Shown: positions 26,182 to 35,332, numbered from the stretch's first letter. The stretch is 64,000 bases of DNA from Variovorax sp. PBL-E5 (GCF_901827185.1 NZ_LR594671.1:4892001-4956000); one strand, 5' to 3'. Notes: generated by a model from the sequence alone, not told the origin. Made by a program: numbers and translations.

Positions 26182-27390
26182 ATGACTCGTAGTGTCTTTG
26201 TCGGCCTGGATTGGGCCTACCGCTCGCACGCGGTGTGCGTGATCGATGCTCAGGGCAGCGTGCTCAAGCACTTGACCATCAGCCACGACGCCCAAGGACT
26301 GGGCGAGCTGCGGCACGCGCTCGCTGCCTTCGGCAAGGCCTTGCCCATCGCCATTGAACGGCCTTCGGGCCTGATCGTCGATGCCCTGGTTGAAGCCGGC
26401 CATCAGGTCTTTGCAATCCACCCCAACCCCGTCAAGGCCAGCCGCCCACGCTACCGCAGCACCAACGCCAAGAGCGATGCGGGAGATGCCTTCATGCTGG
26501 CTGACTTGCTGCGTACCGACGGTCATCGCTGGCACGCTTTGCAGCCCCAGTCGGCGGCTATCCGCGGCTTGCGCGCCCTGGTGCGCACACGCGACGATTT
26601 GGTGACCACGCGCGTTCGCCTGGCCAACCAGCTCACCGCACTGCTTGATGCCTATTGGCCTGGCGCCGCCTGCATCTTTGCCGCCGTCGATTCGCCCATT
26701 GCACTGGCCTTCATCGAGCAGTGGCCTACCGCGCGCAAACTCACCGCCCGCCAGATCGCCGCCTTTTGCAAGCGCCATGGCTACAGCGGCCGGCGTTCGG
26801 CCGGTGTCTTGCTCGAGCGCCTTCAGGCTGCCGCGCCAAGCCTGTGCGAACCCACGCTCGCCCAGGCCCACGCTACGGCCGCCTTGGCCTTGGTGGCCGT
26901 GCTCAAGCCCCTGAGCGTCCAGATCAAGGCCCTGGATGCACACATTGCCCAAGCCATGACCGCGCTGCCGCAAGCCATCTCGGTGATGTCGCTGCCGCGC
27001 GCCGGTTGCATCTGCGCCGCCCAGATCCTGGCCGAATTGGGTGACGTACCTGAGCGCTTTGCCAGCGCCCAGCAGCTGTGCTCCGAGGCAGGCGTCGTAC
27101 CGGTCACCTACGAGTCCGGCAAGAGTCGCGCCGTCACCTTCCGATGGGCTTGCAACCATCGCCTGCGTCGAGCCATTACCTGCCTTGCAGACAACTCTCG
27201 TCATGCCAGCCCATGGGCTGCCAGCGTCTACAACGCCGCGCGCAAGCGCGGTTGCGATCATCCGCACGCAGTGCGCATATTGGCTCGCGCCTGGACCCGT
27301 GTGCTCTGGCGCATCTGGACCAACGGCACTCTCTACGACCCGGCCATCCATTCCAGCGCTTGTCGCATCGAAATCTCTCAAGAGGGTTGA
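26182..27390 (+). CDS. IS110-family transposase (DEDD RuvC-like recombinase)
   Basis: 402 residues: N-terminal DEDD domain with FVGLDWAYRSHAVCVID (first Asp), AIERPSG (Glu) and NAKSDAGDAFMLADLLR (paired Asp); then a coiled middle and the C-terminal transposase domain (SLPRAGCICAAQILAELGD, SEAGVVPVTYESGKSR). The ATG at 26182 follows GGAGG. Such recombinases work with a bridge RNA transcribed from the non-coding end; here that RNA lies just upstream. The gene is full length with no frameshift, so the element could be active. Confidence 0.95.
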   Translation: MTRSVFVGLDWAYRSHAVCVIDAQGSVLKHLTISHDAQGLGELRHALAAFGKALPIAIERPSGLIVDALVEAGHQVFAIHPNPVKASRPRYRSTNAKSDAGDAFMLADLLRTDGHRWHALQPQSAAIRGLRALVRTRDDLVTTRVRLANQLTALLDAYWPGAACIFAAVDSPIALAFIEQWPTARKLTARQIAAFCKRHGYSGRRSAGVLLERLQAAAPSLCEPTLAQAHATAALALVAVLKPLSVQIKALDAHIAQAMTALPQAISVMSLPRAGCICAAQILAELGDVPERFASAQQLCSEAGVVPVTYESGKSRAVTFRWACNHRLRRAITCLADNSRHASPWAASVYNAARKRGCDHPHAVRILARAWTRVLWRIWTNGTLYDPAIHSSACRIEISQEG

Positions 27391-27401
27391 CACCGGATGT
27401 C

Positions 27402-28985
27402 TCATGGCCGAACCCCGAAGCGGGCCTTGGGCCCGAGCTTGGTCGGCAGCGTCGAATAGGCCGTCTCGATGAAGCGGCAGAGGTAGGCGCGGGTTTCGCG
27501 GGGATCGATGATGTCTTCGAGCGCAAAGGCCTCGGCCATCCGGAACGGCGAGGTCAGCGCGGCCAGTTCCGCTTCGATCTCGGCTTCGCGCAAAGCGGGA
27601 TCTTCGGCCGCTTCGATCTCGCGGCGGAATGCGGCCCGCGCGCCGCCCTGGACCGGCAGGTTGCCGATCTCGGCACTCGGCCAGCCGATCTTGAAGTTGA
27701 TCCCGGCCTTGTCGCAGGCGGCCATGCCGGCCATCCCGTAGCACTTGCGAACCACCAGCGTGAGCGCCGGAACGCTGGCCTGCATGCCGATGTACACGGC
27801 ACGCATCCCATCGCGCAACGTGCCGGCGGCCTCTGCATCGGGCCCGACCAGAAAACCCGGCTGGTCCACGAGGTAGACGAGCGGGATATGGAAGGTATCG
27901 CAAAGCTCGACGAAGTGGCCTTGCTTGCGCGCGGCGCGGCCGTCCATCGCGCCGCCGTACACCATGGGATTGTTCGCCACGATGCCGACCGGCCGCCCGC
28001 CCAGCCGCGCGAAGCTGGTGATGATGCCCTTGCCCCAGGACGGCTGGATCTCGAACAGCGAGCCGCGGTCGAAGACGGTGCGCAGGATGCGCCGCATGTC
28101 GTAGGGCTTGCGGCGATCGCGGGGGATGATGGAGGCGAGCAACTCGTCGCGGCGATCCACCGGGTCGTCGCAGGCGACGACCGGCGGCATCTCCCAGACG
28201 TTCTGCGGAAGGTAGGAAAGAAAGTCGGCGATCGCCTCGAGGCAATCCGCCTCGTTGGCCACGACGTTGTCGATCGTGCCCGCGGCGTCGACGGCCATCT
28301 TCGCGCCGCCGAGCTCCTCGCGCGTGACCTTGCGGCCCATCGCGCGCTCGACGATCGGCGGTCCGGCCGCGAAGACCTGGCTCTGGCCGGCCACCATCAC
28401 CGACCAGTGCGCAAGAATCGCCCGGCCCGCGGGACCGCCCGCGGCCACGCCGACCACCGCGCTCACGACAGGCACCAGGCCCAGCAGCTCGACCGATTTC
28501 TCGAAGCCGTGCACGCCGGGGAACACGGCGTGGCCGCGCTTCTTGATCGAGGCGACGCTGCCGCCCGAACCATCGATCAGGTTGACCAGCGGAATGCGGT
28601 AGTTGGCGGCCATGTCCTCGATGAAGCCGCCCTGCCCGCCCTTGCGGCGATCGCCGCCCCAGCTGACGCCGCCACGCACGGTGAAGTCTTCTCCCCCGAC
28701 CGCGACGGCGCGGCCGCGGATGCGGCCGATGCCCATGACATAGGGCGCCGGCACGACGGACTGGATCCGGCCATCCTGGTAGTCGGCCGTGCCCGTGATC
28801 TTGCCGACCTCCTGGAAGCTCCCGGCGTCCATCAGGCTGCCGATGCGCTGGCGGATGGTGAGGCGTCCGCTGGCCGTGTACCTGGCCACCGATTCCTCGC
28901 CGCCCAGGGACTCGGCCCACGCGCGCCGCCGTTCGAGTTCCCCGATCTCGGCGGTCCAGTCGGATGTCGTGCTCTCTGCGCTCAC
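27402..28985 (-). CDS. Acyl-CoA carboxylase carboxyltransferase subunit, copy 1
   Basis: 527 residues with both crotonase-like halves of the biotin-dependent carboxyltransferase beta subunit. The N-half carries GRIRGRAVAVGGEDFTVRGG and NLIDGSGGSVASIKKRG; the C-half carries GRPVGIVANNPMVYGGAMDG and PLVYLVDQPGFLVGP. It transfers CO2 from carboxybiotin to an acyl-CoA; which one is unclear. The gene overlaps the biotin carboxylase stop by ATGA. The IS110 element is inserted immediately at its stop codon, which is preserved in the right junction CTCAT. Confidence 0.9.
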   Translation of the reverse strand: MSAESTTSDWTAEIGELERRRAWAESLGGEESVARYTASGRLTIRQRIGSLMDAGSFQEVGKITGTADYQDGRIQSVVPAPYVMGIGRIRGRAVAVGGEDFTVRGGVSWGGDRRKGGQGGFIEDMAANYRIPLVNLIDGSGGSVASIKKRGHAVFPGVHGFEKSVELLGLVPVVSAVVGVAAGGPAGRAILAHWSVMVAGQSQVFAAGPPIVERAMGRKVTREELGGAKMAVDAAGTIDNVVANEADCLEAIADFLSYLPQNVWEMPPVVACDDPVDRRDELLASIIPRDRRKPYDMRRILRTVFDRGSLFEIQPSWGKGIITSFARLGGRPVGIVANNPMVYGGAMDGRAARKQGHFVELCDTFHIPLVYLVDQPGFLVGPDAEAAGTLRDGMRAVYIGMQASVPALTLVVRKCYGMAGMAACDKAGINFKIGWPSAEIGNLPVQGGARAAFRREIEAAEDPALREAEIEAELAALTSPFRMAEAFALEDIIDPRETRAYLCRFIETAYSTLPTKLGPKARFGVRP

Positions 28986-30355
28986 GTGCTGCTCCTGCTT
29001 TTCTTCGCGGCGTCGATGCAGGCCTGCATCAGACCGGTGTGCACCTGGCCCTGCTGGAAGTCATCGCTGGCCAGCACCAGCTGGATCGCAGGGATGTTCG
29101 TCTTGACGCCGGCGATGTCGAACGCGGCCAGCGCCTCGCTCAGCTTGCCGATCGCGGCATCCCGCGTCGGCGCATGCACGATCACCTTGGCGATGAGCGA
29201 GTCGTAGAACGGCGTCACCGCATTGCCTTCGGCATAGCCGGTCTCGATGCGGATGCCCTCGCCCGATGGCGGCCGGAAGGTCGCGAGCGTGCCGGTCGAC
29301 GGGAAGAAGCGCAGCGGATCTTCGGCGCAGACGCGCGCCTCGATGGCATGGCCCCGCACATCGATCGACGGCGGCAGGATGTCGGGCAGGCGTTCGCCGG
29401 CCGCGCTTCGGATCTGGGCCGCCACGAGGTCCACGCCGGTCACCTCTTCGGTCACGCCGTGCTCCACCTGAAGACGGGTGTTCATCTCCAGGAAGCTGAA
29501 CTCGCCGGTCGACGACAGCAGCATCTCGAGCGTGCCGATGTTGTCGTAGCCGGCCTTCGCCAGCGCCGCCGCGGCCTGCGTGATCACCTGCAGGCGCCGG
29601 CTCGCCGCGATGCCCGGCGCGGGTGCCTCCTCGATGACCTTCTGATTGCGCCGCTGCACGGAGCAGTCGCGATCGAAGAGATGGGCCACGTTGCCGTGCG
29701 CATCGCCGATCAGCTGGATCTCGACGTGCCGCGGTTGCACCAGAAGCTTCTCCAGGTAGACGTCCCCGACACCGAAGCCGCGCTCGGCGGCCGATCGCGC
29801 GGTGCGCAATGCGTCGTCGAGCTGGGCGAGCGAGTCGACGCGCAGCATGCCGATGCCGCCACCGCCGGCCGCAGGCTTCACCATGACGGGAAAGCCCAGC
29901 TCTGCGGCGCGCTCGTGCAGGTCCGGGTCGTCGACGCCGATCACGTCGGTGCCGCGGCCCGTCGGCAGGCCCCAGGCCTGCGCGAGCTTGCGGGCGTGGG
30001 TCTTGTGGCCCATCTCGCGGATCCACTTCGGCGAGGGCCCGATGAAGCAGAGGCCGGCATCGATCACGCGCTGCGCGAAGTCCGCGTTCTCGGCCAGAAA
30101 GCCGTAGCCGGGATGGATGGCATCGGCCCCTGTCTCGCGCGCGGCGTCGATGATCTTCTCGATGCACAGGTAGCTCTCGCGCGGCGCGGCCGGCCCGATG
30201 CCGACCGACTGGTCCGCTTCGGCGACATAGGGCAGATCGCGATCCGCTTCGGAATGGACGGCCACCGACGCGATGCCGAGCTGCCGGAGTGCGCGAATCA
30301 CGCGCGACGCCACGGCGCCTCGGTTGGCCACCAGGACTTTGTGGAATGCCGCCAT
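28982..30355 (-). CDS. Biotin carboxylase subunit of acyl-CoA carboxylase
   Basis: 457 residues, the size of a stand-alone biotin carboxylase (AccC-like). VLVANRGAVASRVIRALR opens the preATP-grasp domain, VMVKPAAGGGGIGM is the ATP-binding glycine-rich loop, and RDCSVQRRNQKVIEEAPA and FLEMNTRLQVEHGVTE form the active site. There is no C-terminal biotinyl domain; the 73-residue carrier at 35333-35554 probably fills that role. It lies between two carboxyltransferase genes with essentially no spacing. Confidence 0.93.
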   Translation of the reverse strand: MAAFHKVLVANRGAVASRVIRALRQLGIASVAVHSEADRDLPYVAEADQSVGIGPAAPRESYLCIEKIIDAARETGADAIHPGYGFLAENADFAQRVIDAGLCFIGPSPKWIREMGHKTHARKLAQAWGLPTGRGTDVIGVDDPDLHERAAELGFPVMVKPAAGGGGIGMLRVDSLAQLDDALRTARSAAERGFGVGDVYLEKLLVQPRHVEIQLIGDAHGNVAHLFDRDCSVQRRNQKVIEEAPAPGIAASRRLQVITQAAAALAKAGYDNIGTLEMLLSSTGEFSFLEMNTRLQVEHGVTEEVTGVDLVAAQIRSAAGERLPDILPPSIDVRGHAIEARVCAEDPLRFFPSTGTLATFRPPSGEGIRIETGYAEGNAVTPFYDSLIAKVIVHAPTRDAAIGKLSEALAAFDIAGVKTNIPAIQLVLASDDFQQGQVHTGLMQACIDAAKKSRSST

Positions 30356-30357
30356 CT

Positions 30358-31920
30358 TCAGAAACTCGTGGGCCACGCGCGCAGCAGGTGCTGGCCGATG
30401 CCATTGGTGAGCTTGAGCGAATGGACCTCGAGCATCCGGATGAGATAGTCGCGCGTCTCCTCGGGACGAATGACATTCTGGACGGCGTAGGTGCGCGCGA
30501 TCTCGTAGGCCGTGTTGTTCTTCTCCATCTCGGCGAGCTGCTCGTCGAAGCCGGGGTCGCCGGGCCGGGTGCCATGCACGACGGTGGCTGCGAACTGCGG
30601 CGTCATGAAGCTGACTTCGGCGGTGGGCCACGCCGCGACCTCGTCGGAATTCTTGCCGCCGCCCATGTTGAGATAGGCCTGGCCGAAGGTCTTGCGGATG
30701 ATCACCGACAGCTTGGGCACGGTGACGAGCTGGAGCGCATTCATGAAGTTGACGATCTTCCCGGTCGCCTTCTTCTTCTCGGCCTCGATGCCGATGACGA
30801 AGCCCGGGGTGTCGACAAGCAGCACCAGCGGCACATTGAAGGAATCGCACATCACCATGAAGGCGATGGCCTTGTCGGCCGCATCCGCGTCGAGCACGCC
30901 GCCCTTGAAGAAGGGGTTGTTGGCCAGGATGCCCACCGACTTGCCGCCGATGCGGGCCAGCGCCGTGACCAGGGTCTTGCCGTACTTCGGCTTCAGCTCG
31001 AACACCGAGTCCAGATCCACGATCGAGGCGATGAGCTTCCTCATGTCGTAGACCTGGGCGCGATTCGGCGGCACCAGATCCATGATCTCGGCCATCCTGC
31101 GGCCCGATCCTGCAGGGATCGGCTGCTCCGGCGGGCATTGGTTGTGGTGCGAGGGCAGGTAGGAGAGGAAGCGCTTCGTCGCGTCGATCGCGTCTTCATC
31201 GCGGTCCACGACCATGTCGATCAGGCCGGTGAGCTCGGTGTGGATCTGCCAGCCGCCGAGGTCTTCCGCATCGACCTTCTGGTTGGTCGCGAGCTCGATC
31301 AGGCGCGGGCTCGAGACCGCCATCACCGCGCCTTTGCGGATGACGCTGAAGTCCGAGCAGCAGGTGTAGAGAAAGGAGGAGCCGTAGCAATAGCCGAGCA
31401 CCGATGCGGCCCACGGCGTTTCGCGCATGCGCTGGTATTGCGCCGGATCGTTGCCCAGGCCGAGGCCCATTCCGCGGGCGCCCATCGTGTCGGGCATGCG
31501 CGCGCCCGAGGACTCGCCCAGGAACACGATCGGCATGCCGCGCTGCGTCGCGACGCGCTTCATGTGCGCCACCTTGCGCACATTGGTGGCGCCGCTCGAC
31601 GCACCCAGCACGGTGAAGTCGTTGGAGACCACGGCCGCCCAACGGCCGTCGATCTTGCCGTAGCCGGTGATCTTGCCGTCCGCCGGCGTGCGGTCCTCGT
31701 CTTCGCGCGAATGGGTCGAGGTTGCGAACAGGCCGGATTCCGAGAAGGTGCCGGCATCGAACAGCCGGTCGATTCTGGAGCGTGCGTTCATGACGCCGGC
31801 CAGCTGCCGCTTCTCGATCTTCGCTGCGCCGCCCATGGCCAAAGCGATGGCGCGGCGCCTCTCGAACTCCTGGTCCAGGCTCTTCTTGAACTCCGACGGA
31901 CTGGCAGAACTGCTGCTCAT
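30358..31920 (-). CDS. Acyl-CoA carboxylase carboxyltransferase subunit, copy 2
   Basis: 520 residues of the same fold as copy 1 but clearly diverged: KITGYGKIDGRWAAVVSNDFTVLGASSG, VFLGESSGARMPDTMG, GKSVGILANNPFFKGGVLD and PLVLLVDTPGFVIG. The ATG at 31920 overlaps the CoA-transferase stop as ATGA. Two unlike full-length carboxyltransferases around one biotin carboxylase suggest either a heteromeric transferase or two acyl-CoA substrates served by the same biotin carboxylase. Confidence 0.92.
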   Translation of the reverse strand: MSSSSASPSEFKKSLDQEFERRRAIALAMGGAAKIEKRQLAGVMNARSRIDRLFDAGTFSESGLFATSTHSREDEDRTPADGKITGYGKIDGRWAAVVSNDFTVLGASSGATNVRKVAHMKRVATQRGMPIVFLGESSGARMPDTMGARGMGLGLGNDPAQYQRMRETPWAASVLGYCYGSSFLYTCCSDFSVIRKGAVMAVSSPRLIELATNQKVDAEDLGGWQIHTELTGLIDMVVDRDEDAIDATKRFLSYLPSHHNQCPPEQPIPAGSGRRMAEIMDLVPPNRAQVYDMRKLIASIVDLDSVFELKPKYGKTLVTALARIGGKSVGILANNPFFKGGVLDADAADKAIAFMVMCDSFNVPLVLLVDTPGFVIGIEAEKKKATGKIVNFMNALQLVTVPKLSVIIRKTFGQAYLNMGGGKNSDEVAAWPTAEVSFMTPQFAATVVHGTRPGDPGFDEQLAEMEKNNTAYEIARTYAVQNVIRPEETRDYLIRMLEVHSLKLTNGIGQHLLRAWPTSF

Positions 31921-33164
31921 GACACTTCTTTCTCGATGATGGAGGGGGTGGTGGGCGACGCGACGATGATCCGGTCGCGCTTCAGTTCGGCGATCTCGGC
32001 GGCGCCAAGGCCGAGGATCTCGGCCAGCACGTCCGCCGTGTCTTCGCCCACGCCATGGCCGGTGTGCCTGACGGCCCCGGGCGTCTCGGACAGCTTGGGA
32101 ACGACACCGGCGAGGACGACCGTGCCCAAGGTGTCGTCGGGTACGCGCAGCAGCATGTCCCTCGCCTCGAAATGCGCGTCCTTGAAGATGTCGGCGACCG
32201 AATAGATCGGGGCGGACGGCACGCCGCCCTCGTTCAGCGCCGCCACCACGTCGTCGAGCACGTGGGTCCGCACCCAGCCGGCGATGATGTCGTCGAGCAC
32301 TTCTTCGTTGGCAGAGCGTGCCAGCTGCGTCCGATAGCGGTCGTCGTCGGCGAGCTCGGATTGCCCCATGGCCGTCGCCAGCCGCGCGAACACCGCGTCG
32401 CCCATCGCGGTGATGTGGATGTGGCGCTCGTCGCGCGTGACGTAGGTGTTGTTCGGCGCGGAGTCCGGCAGCCGGGCGCCCGCGCGTTCGGCGATCACGC
32501 CCAGCTGATCGTAGGTCGGCACGTGCGGCTCGATCAGGCTGAAAGCCGATTCGTACAAGGTCGCATCGACGACCTGCCCGCGCCCCGTGCGGCCGCGCGC
32601 AAAGAGGGCCATCATGCCGCCGAGCGCCCCGTAGAGGCCCGTCACCTCGTCCGTGACGGATGCCGCGATCCGCGCCGGCGCGCGGTCGGGGTCGCCGGTG
32701 AGGTAGCGCAATCCGCTGAGGGCCTCGCCGATGGCGCCGTAGCCGGCCCGCTGCGCATAGGGCCCGGTCTGGCCGAAGCCGCTGATCCGGATCATGACCA
32801 GACCCGGATTGCTTCGGCTCAGCGTGTCGTAGCCCAGCCCGAGGCGCTCCATCGTGCCGGGCCGGAAGTTCTCGATCACGATGTCGGAGCGCTCGGCCAG
32901 GCGCGCGACGATCGAACGGCCTTCGTCGCTCTTCAGGTCGACGGAGATCATCCGCTTGTTGCGGAAGATGCTCGCGGCATAGAGGGACTTGCCGCTGGCC
33001 CGCTTGCCCATGCTGCGGACCGCGTCGCCCTCGGCCACCTCCACCTTGATGACCTCGGCGCCGAAGTCGGCCAGCAAGCGGCCGCAAAAAGGCCCTGCAA
33101 CGCTGGAGCCGAGCTCCAGCACGCGAACGCCCGCAAGGGGGCCGCCGCTCTTCTTGTCCGTCAT
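31917..33164 (-). CDS. CaiB/BaiF family III CoA-transferase, copy 1
   Basis: 415 residues. GVRVLELGSSVAGPFCGRLLADFGAEVIKVE is the family opening, and ENFRPGTMERLGLGYDTL and RISGFGQTGPYAQRAGYG follow. Family III enzymes move CoA between carboxylic acids through an active-site Asp. The ATG at 33164 was preferred (GGAGA upstream) over one at 33251. It heads the carboxylase operon and is divergent from a GntR regulator. Most similar in the window to copy 3 at 35558. Confidence 0.92.
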   Translation of the reverse strand: MTDKKSGGPLAGVRVLELGSSVAGPFCGRLLADFGAEVIKVEVAEGDAVRSMGKRASGKSLYAASIFRNKRMISVDLKSDEGRSIVARLAERSDIVIENFRPGTMERLGLGYDTLSRSNPGLVMIRISGFGQTGPYAQRAGYGAIGEALSGLRYLTGDPDRAPARIAASVTDEVTGLYGALGGMMALFARGRTGRGQVVDATLYESAFSLIEPHVPTYDQLGVIAERAGARLPDSAPNNTYVTRDERHIHITAMGDAVFARLATAMGQSELADDDRYRTQLARSANEEVLDDIIAGWVRTHVLDDVVAALNEGGVPSAPIYSVADIFKDAHFEARDMLLRVPDDTLGTVVLAGVVPKLSETPGAVRHTGHGVGEDTADVLAEILGLGAAEIAELKRDRIIVASPTTPSIIEKEVS

Positions 33165-33260
33165 GCGTTTTTTGTCTCCGTTGCAGCGCGCTGCCTGCTC
33201 GCAGGCATGCAGCACCGTGGTCGTGAATTCAATGTACGAGATCGTCGACAACTATGTCAA

Positions 33261-33292
33261 CATTGAAAACGCTAGTCTGATAATTTTTAATG
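33261..33292. promoter_or_regulatory. AT-rich inverted repeat in the GntR/CoA-transferase divergent promoter
   Basis: The 255-bp gap between the carboxylase operon and the GntR gene is markedly AT-rich for this window around 33230-33330. It contains CATTGAAAA and TTTTTAATG as imperfect inverted arms about 32 bp end to end. Just upstream are GTCGAC and the half-site-like TTGTCGACGAT (reverse strand). Likely operator/promoter region for the GntR-type regulator; the exact site is uncertain. Confidence 0.35.
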
Positions 33293-33419
33293 TCCACAAT
33301 CTTGTTTATTACAATCGACGCGATTCGATACCGCTAAGCTGCGTTTCTTGAAGCGCAACGCAACAGGTCGATGCCGGCATGTGCGTCGGCGCGAAGCTCA
33401 CGCACGAAAGGACGAAGAA

Positions 33420-34115
33420 GTGAAAGCGAAGAAAACTGTCAAACCGGAGAGCCCGAAGCGCGGCAGCGCCCGGGTGGAGCAAGACATCGTTCAGGTCCTG
33501 CGAGATCGCATTTCCCTCCACCAGATCCCGCCCGGCGCCAAGCTGCTCGAAGGCGAGCTCGCGGAGGAGTTCGGGGTATCGCGCACCCGCGTGCGTGAGG
33601 TGCTCACCGAGCTGGAGCTGCGCGGCCTGATCAAGCGCGAGCCCAATCGGGGCGCGATCGTTTCCCGCCTGCAGCTGAGCGAGGTCTTCGAGATCTACGA
33701 CGCGCGCGAAGGACTGGAGGGAATGATCGTGAGGCTGGCGACGCTCAACAAGCCGCCGGAGTACTGGCAGTCCTGGGTCGATCAACTGAAGGTCGGCGGC
33801 CCTTTGGAGAAGCTCATCGAGTCCGGCGATATCGAAGGCTACTTCTCGAACTACGAACGGCTCCGCGGCGAGCTGATTGCGGCCGCCAACAATGCGGTGC
33901 TCGCCGGCATGCTGGACAGCATCTTCGAAAAGACGCGCGTCATCATGCGCCGCGTGCAGATCCTGCCCGGCCGCGCGGCCATGGGACTGGTCGAGCAGCG
34001 CGCTTTCGTTGCGGCCATGCGCGAAGGCGATGCGGAAAAGGCCGAGCAGCTGCGCCGCCAGAACATCCGCAGTGCGGTGGTCACCTTGAAGCGTTTCCAG
34101 CACTACGTGCTGTGA
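33420..34115 (+). CDS. GntR-family (FadR/FCD-type) transcriptional regulator
   Basis: About 231 residues: N-terminal winged helix (VLRDRISLHQIPPGAKLLEGELAEEFGVSRTRVREVLTEL) and a helical FCD ligand domain (EIYDAREGLEGMIVRLA). I chose the GTG at 33420, preceded by AAAGGA; an ATG at 33348 would add a basic tail without family match. It lies between divergent halves of the carboxylase/CoA-transferase cluster and probably represses both, with an organic acid or acyl-CoA as effector. Confidence 0.88.
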   Translation: MKAKKTVKPESPKRGSARVEQDIVQVLRDRISLHQIPPGAKLLEGELAEEFGVSRTRVREVLTELELRGLIKREPNRGAIVSRLQLSEVFEIYDAREGLEGMIVRLATLNKPPEYWQSWVDQLKVGGPLEKLIESGDIEGYFSNYERLRGELIAAANNAVLAGMLDSIFEKTRVIMRRVQILPGRAAMGLVEQRAFVAAMREGDAEKAEQLRRQNIRSAVVTLKRFQHYVL

Positions 34116-34119
34116 GCCC

Positions 34120-35292
34120 ATGACCGTCCTGCCGACATGCGACCCCCCTCGCCCGCCGCCGCTGGCCGGCGTGCGGGTGCTCGATCTGTCCCGCCTGCTG
34201 CCGGGCCCTCTGTGTGCGCAGCACCTGTGCGAACTGGGCGCCACGGTGATCAAGATCGAGGATCCCGGCGCGGGCGACTATGCCCGCCCCGCGATGAGGC
34301 AGTTGGTGAATCGCGGCAAGATCGGGTTGACGCTCAACCTCAAGTGCGATGAAGGGCGCGAGATCTTCTTTCAGCTGCTGGCGAATGCCGATGTCGTGCT
34401 GGAGGGATTCCGCCCGGGGGTGATGCAGCGCCTGGGCCTGGACTACGCCGAGCTCTCGCGCAGGCGGCCGTCGCTGGTGTATTGCGCCATCTCCGGCTAC
34501 GGCCAATCCGGTGCCCGGCGGCATGCCGCCGGCCATGACATCAACTACCTCTCCCGCTCGGGCGTTCTGGACATGACGGGCGAAGCGGGCGGCCCGCCGG
34601 TCATCCCGGGCTTCCTGATCTCGGACATCCTGGGAGGCACCTTGAGCGCGGCGACCGGCATCCTCGCCGCCCTGGTCGAGGCGCGTCAGACCGGCCGAGG
34701 CCGGTTCATCGACGTCAGCATGACCGATGCCGTCATGGCGCACAACGTGCTGCCGCTGGCCGAGTACAACGAATCGGGTTCGGTGCATGCGCGCGGCACC
34801 GGCTCGCACACGGGTGGGGCTGCGCGCTACAAGACCTATGCCGCCCGGGACGGGCGCTTTCTCGCCGTCGGCGCACAGGAAAAGAAATTCTGGGACCTGC
34901 TCTGCGACGCGCTCGAACTGCCCGAGCTCAAGCCCTTGCACAGCCCGGACGACGCGCAGGCGCCCGACGTGGAGCGGCTGTTGCGCCGCGCCTTTGCCAC
35001 CCGCGACGCCGCGGACTGGCTATCGGTCCTCGAGCCGCTCGATTGCTGCGTCACGGCCGTCCGGTCCTTCGAGGAAGCGCTGAGGGACCCGGATTTCCGA
35101 TCGCGCGGAACCGTGCGTGCACCGGCCGCGGACGCCGCGATGAGCCTCGGGCTGCCTTTCGTCGTCAGCGAGTTGGCGCCTTCGGCCCCCAAGGCCTCGC
35201 CGCGCCAGGGCGAGCACACCGACACCGTGCTCGGCGAACTGGGTTTCGGCCGCGACACCATCGCCTCGCTGCGCAGCCGCGGCGTCATTTGA
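34120..35292 (+). CDS. CaiB/BaiF family III CoA-transferase, copy 2
   Basis: 390 residues, start four bases after the GntR stop. GVRVLDLSRLLPGPLCAQHLCELGATVIKIEDP and GFRPGVMQRLGLDYAELSRRRPSLVYCAISGYGQSG identify the family; the opening is closer to the alpha-methylacyl-CoA racemase/CaiB branch than copies 1 and 3. VSMTDAVMAHN contains the expected acidic stretch. Part of the plus-strand unit GntR, CaiB, biotinyl carrier, CaiB. Confidence 0.9.
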   Translation: MTVLPTCDPPRPPPLAGVRVLDLSRLLPGPLCAQHLCELGATVIKIEDPGAGDYARPAMRQLVNRGKIGLTLNLKCDEGREIFFQLLANADVVLEGFRPGVMQRLGLDYAELSRRRPSLVYCAISGYGQSGARRHAAGHDINYLSRSGVLDMTGEAGGPPVIPGFLISDILGGTLSAATGILAALVEARQTGRGRFIDVSMTDAVMAHNVLPLAEYNESGSVHARGTGSHTGGAARYKTYAARDGRFLAVGAQEKKFWDLLCDALELPELKPLHSPDDAQAPDVERLLRRAFATRDAADWLSVLEPLDCCVTAVRSFEEALRDPDFRSRGTVRAPAADAAMSLGLPFVVSELAPSAPKASPRQGEHTDTVLGELGFGRDTIASLRSRGVI

Positions 35293-35332
35293 ATTTCGAC
35301 AACCATCTCGACAAGACCCAGGAGACGTCAGC

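Larger units (their letters stand above)
25925..27400 (+). mobile_element. IS110-family insertion element, intact
   Basis: About 1476 bp between two CT core dinucleotides (25923-25924 and 27401-27402), within a CTCAT repeated at both junctions. Removing it rejoins the carboxyltransferase stop to the mmgE leader. The element holds about 255 bp of non-coding DNA at its left end, then one transposase gene ending ten bases before the right end. There are no terminal inverted repeats, as expected for IS110. Boundaries are supported by the guide segments in the non-coding part, which match both the target flanks and the element ends. Confidence 0.88.

Noticed and set aside
26077..27400. CACCGGATGT at 26077-26086 and 27391-27400 as target-site duplication marking a 1.3-kb element
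   Set aside because: The left copy is internal and lies in the donor-binding loop, where a copy of the right end is expected. The true junctions are at CTCAT 25923 and 27401.
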